NCBI GenBank assembly: GCA_937872225.1
Contig: CALMRZ010000057.1
Coordinates: 1 to 53,074 of the forward strand
Origin: an uncultured Spirochaetota bacterium
Lineage (GTDB): Bacteria > Spirochaetota > UBA4802 > UBA5550
DNA length: 53,074 nt
Direction of reading: 5' to 3'
In this document: piece by piece, positions 17,715 through 25,471 of the stretch
How positions within the stretch are numbered: the stretch's first letter is position 1
Layout of the letters: the number at the start of each line of letters is the position of its first letter
Program-made: the position numbers and the translations under genes
The notes under the pieces: model-generated
Database searches by the model: none
What the model was told of the DNA's origin: nothing
Seen by the model: only the letters and a program-made list of their open reading frames with translations

Positions 17715-17745
17715 CGATACCCGCTATAGTTACGTCTTTATAAGA

Positions 17746-18054
17746 CTACTTGCCGTTTGCCTCGTGGCATTTCAGGCATGTGTCTTTGGTTATCTGAACA
17801 ATATCTTTCTGATGGCAATTGGAGCAGTTCCTGATCCTGTCAGGGTTCTCCCATTTATGGTGACACCTGTAGCAGTCTATACCCGTTTTTTCATGCGTCT
17901 TATGGACGATATCCATCTCATCTTTGGTGCTCCGGGTGGAAACTATGCGCGTCAGCTCGGCCATGTCAGTGGGACCCTTCTTTTTGCAGGAAACAAACAG
18001 GGTTGGAATCATTACGGCAACGATGCAGCACACAAGGAGGTTTGTTCTGTTCAT
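17746..18054 (-). CDS. Three-haem c7-like cytochrome lipoprotein
   Basis: 102 residues. The signal LLVCCIVAVMIPTLFVSC ends in a lipobox Cys, followed by KKKGPTD. Three CXXCH motifs are present (CYRCHH, CSNCHQ, CLKCHE), with extra His residues (VHKTHEKTG) that can be sixth ligands. It resembles the downstream tetrahaem protein (CHHKxxNPDRI in both), so the two are probably paralogues, one lacking the last haem. First gene of the hydrogenase operon; the leader may hold an operator (18146-18166). Confidence 0.9.
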   Translation of the reverse strand: MNRTNLLVCCIVAVMIPTLFVSCKKKGPTDMAELTRIVSTRSTKDEMDIVHKTHEKTGIDCYRCHHKWENPDRIRNCSNCHQKDIVQITKDTCLKCHEANGK

Positions 18055-18145
18055 TATGGCTGTTGTTCTCTTAAAGGTTTATTATTTATACCCTGGGGCC
18101 GATTAAGCACCAGCCAGGTTCAAGACCATGAAACAAATACAGTCA

Positions 18146-18166
18146 TTCAAAGTAATGAACTTTGAA
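18146..18166. promoter_or_regulatory. Candidate operator upstream of the hydrogenase operon
   Basis: TTCAAAG-TAATGAA-CTTTGAA: perfect seven-base arms around a seven-base centre, about 92 bp before the first gene of the operon. The 334-base gap 18055-18388 contains nothing else I can support apart from A/T-rich stretches. The regulator is unknown. Confidence 0.4.
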
Positions 18167-18388
18167 CACGCTAACTTTTCGGTAACCTATGTCAACAGAT
18201 TTTTTCAAAATGCCGGCAAAATCAGATAATCCCGAAAAAAAAAATTTTCGCGTTTATACAACAAAGCAGCAAGGAAATGTTTAAGCCGGTAACGGCTACC
18301 TGATCAAGATATGTTTTCTGGATATCAGTGATTTATGAGCCGGCGCTCAGGCACCGGTATCGGGAAACAATACCTGGTTTGACCGACC

Positions 18389-19246
18389 CTATTCCTTTCC
18401 GCCCGCCGCCCTGAGGAGGATAACCGCTTCCGCATTGCCGTACTGGACGGCCTTGGTCAGGGCAGTCTGCCCCAGGTTGTCCCGGACGTTAACATCGGCC
18501 CCGTGGGCGAGAAGGAGTTTTACCACCGCCGCGTGGCCGTTCAGGGACGCCAGCATCAGGGCGGTTACGCCGTACGAGTCGGCCAGGGTTATCCTGGCAT
18601 TGGTCCGGGCTCCGGCCCCGAGGAGCAGGGCCGCAACGCCGGCATGGCCCGCGTAGGACGCCTTGAGGAGGGGGGTCCATCCGTCATCATCGGCCGCGTT
18701 TACGGAGGCATTGTGGTTAAGGAGAAATTTCACCATATCAGCCTGACCCGCCCCTGCTGCCGCCATAAGAGGGGTCGCGCCATGGCCGTCACGGGCATCG
18801 ACATGGGCGCCGACCTTCACCAGGAACTCGGCGACATTCACGGGGCCGTATTCGGCAATCCGCATGAGGGGCGACATGCCGTTGATGTCCCGCGCGTTAA
18901 CGCCGGCGCCGGCAATGAAGAGCGCCCTTACCGCATCAACGCTGCCGCTTTCCGCGGCCATCATGAGGGCCGTCCTGCCGTAAGCATCCTTCAGGTTGAC
19001 GTCCGCTTTCCGGGCGATCAGCAGCTTTATGATATCGCTGTTGCCGGCGCCGGAGGCCGCCATCAGGGCCGTCAGGCCTTCGCCGTTCCTGGCATCCACC
19101 GGGGCGCCGGCCGAAAGGGCCGACCGCACGCCCTCAATGGACCCGTCCCGGGCGGCGCTGACAAGATCATCATTGATCCCGGCATGGGCCGCGGAAAATG
19201 CGCAGAGAACCATGACGGCAGCCGCGATACAATCCAAGGGTCTCAT
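18389..19246 (-). CDS. Exported ankyrin-repeat protein
   Basis: About 285 residues. The start at 19246 has AGGAGG seven bases upstream and gives a signal peptide MRPLDCIAAAVMVLCAFSAA-HA; the 49 upstream codons are not convincing. Seven or so ankyrin repeats follow, each with the pattern DxxGxTALMxAAxxGxxxxVxxLLxxGADVN, e.g. KDAYGRTALMMAAESG and RDNLGQTALTKAVQYG. One repeat is stretched (GARTNARITLADSYGVTALM). It is probably a periplasmic protein-binding scaffold; partner unknown. Confidence 0.9.
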   Translation of the reverse strand: MRPLDCIAAAVMVLCAFSAAHAGINDDLVSAARDGSIEGVRSALSAGAPVDARNGEGLTALMAASGAGNSDIIKLLIARKADVNLKDAYGRTALMMAAESGSVDAVRALFIAGAGVNARDINGMSPLMRIAEYGPVNVAEFLVKVGAHVDARDGHGATPLMAAAGAGQADMVKFLLNHNASVNAADDDGWTPLLKASYAGHAGVAALLLGAGARTNARITLADSYGVTALMLASLNGHAAVVKLLLAHGADVNVRDNLGQTALTKAVQYGNAEAVILLRAAGGKE

Positions 19247-19435
19247 CGGGTACCTCCTTGCAGTGCAGAGGGGGAACAACTGGCCGCTGCACTCCCCGGC
19301 ACAGCGTCTACTATCAGCCATTTCCGCTGAATGTCCATATTTTTTTCGTTCTTTAACAACAATAGCGGAAGGGTGGATGAATTCCATCGGCAACCAGGAA
19401 TTCAGGGCGGCGCGTCAGTCCTAAAGATAAAACCC

Positions 19436-20413
19436 TCAAAACGCCATTGACAGGCCCAGACCGAAATTGAGCTGTCCCTGCGTCCCGGGCCCGGACATTC
19501 CGTCATAGAGGGCGGGCACAACCAGGGAAACATCGCCGGACTGCGCGTTCCCGGCGTCTGCCGCCGCGTGGTATATATTCCGGCCGATAAAAGTGGTCAG
19601 CATGACCACGGCAAAGCCGCCGACGCCGGCGCTGATATAATAGTTTCTTTCCCTCAATCTCTCCGCCCGGTGGCGCCTGTTTTTCCTTTCTTCATGATCC
19701 ATTAACACCATGCAGGAGAAAAAATCCGGATTGACCGAATAAAAAGGAAACATCATCCAGAAGTACATATCATTAAACAGGCGGGTTATACTATACCTGG
19801 TCCTCCACACATAGCTTTCGTGGGCTATGGCAAAACCCGACGCGCACGCGATGCCGGAACCGAGTGCTATCCACCCAAAGGGGTCCTTTGCCGGACGATA
19901 AGAGTATTCGGATACCCGGAACCGCTTAACCGGTATTGAATTCCCGAGCCTGTCCTCCCTATAAAGCTTTTCGCCCGTGAGCTTCCCGGCCACCGTATCG
20001 CTGAACCGTTGCGCCATGTAGAACTCATCGGACTGCATCAGGGCCCTCTCGTTTACGGCAAAATCCACGGTTCCCTTCTTAACATCGATAATACGGCAGG
20101 TTATGGTAAGCCGTTCCCCCATCCTGAACAGCGACCCGATCAGGACCTTGTCGGCGCCAAGCTCTTTGCCCGCCTGTACCGCGCAAAGACTATCAGCGCA
20201 GGCAGCGCCCCTTCCGGCCGGCTTCCGGTCCAGCACGGCAAGGCCCCTGGAATTGCTCAATTCATTACGTATAAGGATGGTGATCTTTTCCGCTTCCGAT
20301 GCCGGAATGTCGCCGGCATCGAGGTCCATGACCGCCAGAGATATCCTTTCCGCGCTCAAGGCCGGGACGCCGAGCAGCGGTATAATCACCAAAAACGACG
20401 CGATGATTTTCAT
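19436..20413 (-). CDS. Exported CsgG/LpoB/FlgO-like protein of unknown role
   Basis: About 325 residues. The ATG at 20413 has AAGGAG upstream and gives a signal MKIIASFLVIIPLLGVPALS-AE; a start six codons earlier is unlikely. Residues ~25-140 resemble CsgG/LpoB-type domains: ISLAVMDLDAGDIPASEAEK, LSNSRGLAVLDR, a short CADSLCAVQAGKELGADKVL segment, then IGSLFRMGERLTITCRIIDV. The second half has two hydrophobic stretches (ALGSGIACASGFAIA and AGVGGFAVVMLTTFIG) and a tail QLNFGLGLSMAF that might be a beta strand. Proteins of this build are frequent in spirochaetes; cell-envelope location is likely. Confidence 0.7.
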   Translation of the reverse strand: MKIIASFLVIIPLLGVPALSAERISLAVMDLDAGDIPASEAEKITILIRNELSNSRGLAVLDRKPAGRGAACADSLCAVQAGKELGADKVLIGSLFRMGERLTITCRIIDVKKGTVDFAVNERALMQSDEFYMAQRFSDTVAGKLTGEKLYREDRLGNSIPVKRFRVSEYSYRPAKDPFGWIALGSGIACASGFAIAHESYVWRTRYSITRLFNDMYFWMMFPFYSVNPDFFSCMVLMDHEERKNRRHRAERLRERNYYISAGVGGFAVVMLTTFIGRNIYHAAADAGNAQSGDVSLVVPALYDGMSGPGTQGQLNFGLGLSMAF

Positions 20414-20615
20414 CCTTTTCTCCTTGTCCATTTATATTGGCAGCCTATACCGCCGGGGTCAACTGAAATACCGTTCTGACACTATAGTGTAACAGAGTTC
20501 CCGGAATGAACATTTTTTTTCATGGGGCCGCCCTGTGACGCGGGCCAAAATACACGTGACGCGGCCGGTTCAATGGGTGAGGATTTTCTTATAAGGATAT
20601 CGATTCCCTCCGTCT

Positions 20616-21122
20616 ATGCCCGAAAAACAGACTATCATAATAATCGAAGACGAGCCGGGAATCGCCGACACCGTCACGTATGCCCTTTCCCGGGAAGGCT
20701 TCGATGCGGTCTGGGCGGCCACCGGCGCCGAGGGCATGGAACTGCTGGAGCGGGGCGGCATCGACCTGGCCATCCTGGACATCGGCCTCCCCGACATCTC
20801 CGGTTTCGACCTGGCCAGGACTATCAGGAAGCGGTCGGACGTGCCGCTCCGCATGCTTACCGCCCGGTCCGACGAGATCGACCGGGTCCTGGGACTGGAG
20901 CTGGGAGCCGACGACTGCATCGTCAAGCCCTTCAGCCCGCGGGAGCTGGTCGCCCGCGTCAGGGCCGTACTCAGGAGGAGCGGAGGGACGCCGGCGGATT
21001 CCGGCGGCAACGCCTTCGCCATCGACGCCGACCGCCGCCGGATCACCTATCGCGGGTCGATCCTCGACCTGTCGCGCTATTAATACGAAATACTCTGCCT
21101 CCTCGCGCGGCGGCCCGGCTCC
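20616..21122 (+). pseudogene. creB: creB response regulator, broken by a nonsense codon and truncated
   Basis: The receiver domain is complete and looks functional: acidic pair in IIIEDEPGIADTV, phosphoacceptor Asp in LAILDIGLPDISGFDLAR, MLTARSDEIDRVLGLELGAD, and Lys in VKPFSPRELVARV. This matches CreB closely. In the winged-helix domain the frame reads ILDLSRY, then TAA at 21081-21083, then YEILCLLARRPGSV in the same frame. The expected residue at the stop is Glu (LTxxEYELL), so GAA to TAA is the simplest origin. After PGSV the rest of the DNA-binding domain is missing and creC kinase sequence begins. The stopped product is a stand-alone receiver of 155 residues without DNA binding. Confidence 0.85.
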
Positions 21123-21908
21123 GTGAAGTCCCTCCGCGCCGGTAACCGTGCGGCGTTTCCCGCCTTTTCCGCGGTGGAGATACGGGACCCGGGGCCCGCC
21201 TTCGAGGAAATGCGCGCCGAGCTCGAAGGGAAGGATTACATCGAGAAATACGTCCAGGCCCTGACCCACGAGCTCAAGAGCCCCCTCTCGTCAATACGGG
21301 GCGCGGCGGAGCTGCTGGAAGACGACATGCCGGAGGAGCAGAAAAGAAAGTTTCACCGGAACATTCTGGCCGAGACGGGCCGCATCGACAGCATCATCGG
21401 GAAGCTGCTCCAGCTGACGGCCCTTGAGAAGCGGAAGGAGCTGAAGGGCATAGAAACCGTGGATATCAGGGCCGTCGCGGCCGACGTCATCGCGAGCCTT
21501 GAGCCGCAGTTAGTCAGGGGAGGCGTACTGATCGTCAACAATGTCCGGCCGGGCCATCAAGTTGCCGGCGAAAAATTTCTCATCACCCACGCGGTCCTGA
21601 ACCTGTTTAAAAACGCCGTCCAATTCACCCCGGACGGCGGCGCCATCACCCTTGCTTCCGAATCCAGCGGGAACTTCATCATTCTGCCGATATCCGACAC
21701 CGGTACCGGCATACCCGACTTCGCCCGGGAAAGGATCTTCGACCGCTTTTACTCCCTTCCCGCCAGGGACCGGACGCGCGGCACCGGTCTCGGCCTCCCC
21801 TTCGTGCGCGAGGTGGCGCACCTTCACGGCGGTTATGCCGAGGTGCGCGACAATGACGGCGGGCCCGGCGTTACCGCGACGCTCGCGCTGCCGGAAAAAC
21901 GCTCCTGA
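21123..21908 (+). pseudogene. creC: creC sensor kinase remnant: kinase core without sensor, fused in frame to creB
   Basis: From about residue 26 of this stretch the sequence follows the end of the CreC HAMP region (AFEEMRAELEGKDYIEKYVQ) and the full kinase core: His box ALTHELKSPLSSIRGAAELL, N box ITHAVLNLFKNAVQFTP, G1 SDTGTGIPDFARERIF and G2 RGTGLGLPFVREVAHLHGG. The periplasmic sensor, both TMs and most of HAMP are absent. The stretch is in the same frame as creB, so the deletion fused them. A GTG at 21123 could start a soluble 261-residue kinase, but no ribosome site is obvious. The kinase motifs are intact, so residual expression is possible. Confidence 0.85.
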
Positions 21909-22050
21909 CATGGCGTTTTTCACCCTCTATGAAAATTTTTTATCCTTACATTTATTTCTCGATTATTTTCCGGCATTTTTGTCTAATCTTCATCACGCGA
22001 TCGGGTAGCACCGCATTGCGACAAATTCACGTATCACATCGGAGAAAAAA

Positions 22051-22710
22051 ATGGACAACATGAAACAGCTGGTTGCGTACTGCCTCCTCCTGCTGGTGCC
22101 GTGCGCCGTGTTTGCGGACCAGGCCTCGGACATGATGGGCGAGTACATGAAAATGGGGGAAAACACCGCAAAAAACTTTCCGAAGGAGCTGGAATCACTG
22201 ATGCCGAAGGGCGTGCCTGTTAAATCGAAGACCTTTGTCTACGCGGAAACCCAGAACACGTTCCTCTGCCTCGGCATTCAGGGCGAGAAAAAAGACTCCC
22301 GCCAGGGCCATTACAGCCTGGAGCTCCAGGTCGGCGTCATGGGCTACAACCCCCGGACTGCCGGTTACATGACGCCCACATGGGCCCAGATGACCCAGCA
22401 GGCGAAGCAATACGGCAAAATGGACGGACTGAAGAGCCACGCCGACCATGTTTACGAGCCGGTCACCAAAACCTCCATCAATGGAGCCGACGTTTATATC
22501 CAGAAGATGACGCAGAAGGGCGTCGAGCTGGACAATAGAACGACCGTCGATTATTTGTACTATATCGCGGAAGCGTCCCTGTACAAGAACAACATGGTGC
22601 TGCAGATACGGATAGTCCACATGCCGGACAGGGTCGAGAACGTGCACGCCGCCATCAGGGAGATCACCGCGGTATTCCTCGCCACTAAGTGGGACAAGTA
22701 CATGAAGTAA
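22051..22710 (+). CDS. Exported protein of unknown function within the cre locus
   Basis: 219 residues. GGAGAAAAAA precedes the ATG. The signal peptide MDNMKQLVAYCLLLLVPCAV-FA is clear. The mature part is small and mixed alpha/beta with no recognised motif; notable segments are MMGEYMKMGENTAKNFPKEL, TFLCLGIQGEKKDSRQGHYS and TTVDYLYYIAEASLYKNN. It is intact although the genes on both sides are broken, and it is not CreA. Position between creC and creD suggests insertion or an accessory gene of the locus. Confidence 0.75.
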   Translation: MDNMKQLVAYCLLLLVPCAVFADQASDMMGEYMKMGENTAKNFPKELESLMPKGVPVKSKTFVYAETQNTFLCLGIQGEKKDSRQGHYSLELQVGVMGYNPRTAGYMTPTWAQMTQQAKQYGKMDGLKSHADHVYEPVTKTSINGADVYIQKMTQKGVELDNRTTVDYLYYIAEASLYKNNMVLQIRIVHMPDRVENVHAAIREITAVFLATKWDKYMK

Positions 22711-22732
22711 AGGTTTGGAATCATTACCATGG

Positions 22733-22774
22733 CTTTCTGTTAGCCTGGGGTTTAAACCCCAGGCTAACAGAAAG
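22733..22774. repeat. 42-bp perfect palindrome
   Basis: Two 18-base arms (CTTTCTGTTAGCCTGGGG and its exact complement) meet at TTTAAA (22751-22756). It lies 23 bases after the stop of the exported protein and before the creD remnant. There is no T-run, so it is not a normal terminator. A cruciform-forming site, a short mobile element or a strong 3' hairpin are possibilities. Confidence 0.85.
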
Positions 22775-22895
22775 CGAATATTCATATTCCCGTCCAACCC
22801 GCCTCCGGGTCATAAAAAAAGACACTTCACACAGAGTTCATAATAACTTCACTCCCACATTCCATGTTTATTCAAACATAAGATGGAGGATATCC

Positions 22896-24206
22896 ATGTC
22901 ACGAAAATAAGTTTCAGAATCATTTGCTTTTAAAACCCTCTTCACCGGCATCGTGACCGAGCGGGAATCCCGCCGGGCAGCGGCAGTGAGCGAGGTGAGC
23001 GGCAAGTGGGGCGGCGACCAGACGATCATCGCCCGGTGCTCACGGTGCCGTACCGGCGCTATTACCGGGATGAAAAGAACGTCACGAGCATGTCCATAGA
23101 ACACGCATATTTTCTCCCTGACTCCCTGGCGATCGACGGCGTCATCATGCCGGAAAAAAGATCGCGCGGGCTCTATGAGGTTATCCTCTACCGTATCGAG
23201 GAGATCGAGGAGCTGTCGATAATCTGCCGGTTCAGCGTCCCGGATTTTTCCCGGCTCCGCATACCGGAAAAAGACATTCTCCGGGAGGATGCCTGCATTA
23301 CGGTGGAGATACCGGACACCCGGGGCATACAGCGGCGCGCGTCCCTTGCCTGGAACAGGAAGGCCATCCCGTTCCTTCCCGGCGTCCGCGGCAGCGGCCT
23401 GTACCGGTCGGGGATACACGCCTTCATCAGGGACATCCGTTCCGGCGGCCGCTCCTTCGACTTTGCCATGAAGCTCTCGATCCAGGGAATTTCGTCCCTC
23501 AGCTTCGCGCCGCCTGGCCAGGAAACAACGGTCCGCCTCAGGTCGTCATGGCCGCACCCGAGCTTCACCGGCGCCTATCTTCCCTCAACGCGGAAGATCA
23601 CCAAAAAAGGCTTTGAGGCCGGCTGGAAAGTGTCCTACTTCGGCAGGAACTTCGCCCAGGAATTTACCGATGACAAGGAGGTCAAACCGGCGGATACGGC
23701 CTTCGGTGCGGCGCTGTATCAGCCGGTGGATTTCTACCAGAAGTGCGTGCGCGGTCAAGTACGGCTTTCTGTCCATATCGCTCACATTCCTCTGCTTTTT
23801 TCTCTTCGAGGTGTTCATGGGGCTTAAGATACACCCCCTGCAGTACCTGATGGTGTGGTCCGCCCTGTGCCTGTTCTACCTGCTCTTTCTGTCCCTGTCC
23901 GAATACATGAACTTCATCGTTTCCTGCCTGGCGGCGAGCGCCGGGGTCATAGCGATGATCACCGGGTACAGCGTCAAGGTGCTCAAGACAAGGAAGCGCG
24001 GCGGGATCATGGCCGGCCTGCTGACGGCCCTGTACGCGTATCTCTTCCTGCTGGTGCAGAACGAGGACTACACCCTTCTCCTGGGGTCGGTTGCGCTCTT
24101 CGTCATTCTCGGCGTGGTGATGCACATCACCAGAAACATAGACTGGTACAAAGTGAGGTTGAACCCGCAGGCGCAAGCGGCCATTCAAGACCACCCGTCC
24201 CGTTGA
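22896..24206 (+). pseudogene. creD: creD inner-membrane protein gene with several lesions
   Basis: Original start: GGAGGA at 22885-22890 and ATG at 22896 (MSRK), followed at once by TAA (22908). The frame continues VSESFAFKTLFTGIVTERES, lacking the first membrane helix found in CreD. Near 23030 a one-base deletion shifts the frame from KWGGDQTII into PVLTVPYRRYYRDEKNV. The periplasmic domain then follows to SSWPHPSFTGAYLPSTRK and DFYQKCVR. At about 23750 a two-base loss in a CG run shifts it again into AVKYGFLSISLTFLCFFLFE and the C-terminal membrane helices, ending in TRNIDWYKVRLNPQAQ. CreD homology is unmistakable (HPLQYLMVWSALCLFYLLFL). No intact product is possible. Confidence 0.88.
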
Positions 24207-24313
24207 GGGGGCATGATTTTGAACGATTAGTTGCCTTATCACTATCGGGAGGGATGGAACGGTGACACGATACAGTATAACCCCATGCCCCCCTGGGGGA
24301 CAGGGGGGGTTAT
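24196..24313. repeat. CCCCC/GGGGG-type intergenic repeat
   Basis: CCCGTCCCGTTGAGGGGGCA on the left and CCCCATGCCCCCCTGGGGGA with a following GGGGGGG run on the right border about 70 bases without a gene, between the end of creD and the end of the opposing SGNH-like gene. Same family as 3610-3680. Confidence 0.45.
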
Positions 24314-25461
24314 TGTTTCACCGCCGTCACATATGCCGGCGATTTCAGCAGGAAGTGTTCGGCGATCTCGAAGATCACGATATCCGGTTTTTCGGCCTCG
24401 ATAACGTCGCGGTCATAGCGGCCGTAGCTCTGGAAACACGCCATCCTGCTGAAATGCCCCGCCATCAGGGGCTTGAGGAAATTGAAAAATGAATCATGGA
24501 ACACCACGGCCCTCGGCTTGCTCCGGTCAGCGGACTCAACGGCCTCCGTAAACCGGCTGAAGGGCGCCGGGTACGCCACCGGCATCAGTTTCGGCTTCAT
24601 GCCGTCCTTCCGGGTGAACAGGTAGTAGTCCTCGGTAAACCGGTCCTTGAGGCCGAGCATGTTCGCGAGGTCGCCGCCGGTGAAGCTGACGGCCGATACC
24701 GTGTAATCGTCCAGGGTCAGCGGCCGGACGGGCGCAAGCATGGCGGAGATTTTCTCCATAATCCCGCGGTACGCGTAAAAGGCCCCGTAGCCGTTCCAGT
24801 GCACATCGTGCTTGATGAAAACAAGGTGCTCCTTTTTGCCCGCCATCAGGTCCGGGCCGGTGTCAATGAAATCCAGCGCCGTGCGCTTCTTCAAATACTC
24901 CATCATCTGGTCGAGGCGGGTCCTGTCCTGCACCGGCCTCAGGTACGCCGGCACGTATTCCGGATATATCCGCGGCTTCATGGGAACGAACACGACGAGC
25001 ATGCGGATGCCCCGCTCGGCGAGATTTTTCCGTATCTCATCGAGGGGCTTCGCCCACTCCTCCATCTCCTTCTCGTCCTTGAACAGCGAGAGGGAACGGT
25101 AGTAGTCAAGGGAATTGTTCCCCTCGTCGTCCTTGATGAGATAGAGCCAGCCGTCCTTTCCCACGAGGACCTTGGGGAACTGGTCGACCTTGAGGACGTT
25201 AAGCTTGAAGAGGCTGTTCCACCGGATGAGAACGTTGCGGAATCCGAAATTATCGACATAGTACTTCATGAACCTGCTCTGGAACCGGATGATCGATTTC
25301 CGGTCAAGCTTCAGCTCCGGCAGCTTCGCCATGGCGCGCTGTTCCGAGCTTTCGCCCGGGGATATATTGAGCATGCTCCCGATGTTCGGAAGCCAGATGG
25401 CCAGGACGAAAAGGGCAATGGTTACGGTATAGGCAATGGATGTTATTCTCGTTTCCTTCAT
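24310..25461 (-). CDS. AlgX/AlgJ-like SGNH-hydrolase-fold protein, partner of an MBOAT acyltransferase
   Basis: About 384 residues. One N-terminal membrane helix (SIAYTVTIALFVLAIWLP) anchors a periplasmic domain. AlgX/AlgJ-like motifs are VGKDGWLYLIKD near residue 100, the DVHWNGYGAFYAY block (catalytic Asp/His) near 225 and VVFHDSFFN (Ser of the GDS-like box) near 320. Such proteins O-acetylate extracellular polysaccharides with acyl groups passed by an MBOAT protein. The MBOAT gene is directly upstream (10-base gap). The ATG at 25461 has GAGG eight bases upstream; a GTG three codons earlier is rejected. Confidence 0.87.
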   Translation of the reverse strand: MKETRITSIAYTVTIALFVLAIWLPNIGSMLNISPGESSEQRAMAKLPELKLDRKSIIRFQSRFMKYYVDNFGFRNVLIRWNSLFKLNVLKVDQFPKVLVGKDGWLYLIKDDEGNNSLDYYRSLSLFKDEKEMEEWAKPLDEIRKNLAERGIRMLVVFVPMKPRIYPEYVPAYLRPVQDRTRLDQMMEYLKKRTALDFIDTGPDLMAGKKEHLVFIKHDVHWNGYGAFYAYRGIMEKISAMLAPVRPLTLDDYTVSAVSFTGGDLANMLGLKDRFTEDYYLFTRKDGMKPKLMPVAYPAPFSRFTEAVESADRSKPRAVVFHDSFFNFLKPLMAGHFSRMACFQSYGRYDRDVIEAEKPDIVIFEIAEHFLLKSPAYVTAVKQ

Positions 25462-25471
25462 CGGTAGCACC

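Noticed and set aside
21081-21083. Programmed readthrough or recoding of the TAA between creB and creC
   Set aside because: TAA is not a known selenocysteine or pyrrolysine codon, and half the CreB DNA-binding domain is missing anyway, so decay is the simpler explanation.
22051-22710. The exported protein in the cre locus as CreA
   Set aside because: It shares no recognisable CreA sequence blocks; only its position is suggestive.
22733-22774. Palindrome as a rho-independent terminator
   Set aside because: There is no T-run on either side, and the arms are much longer than typical terminators.
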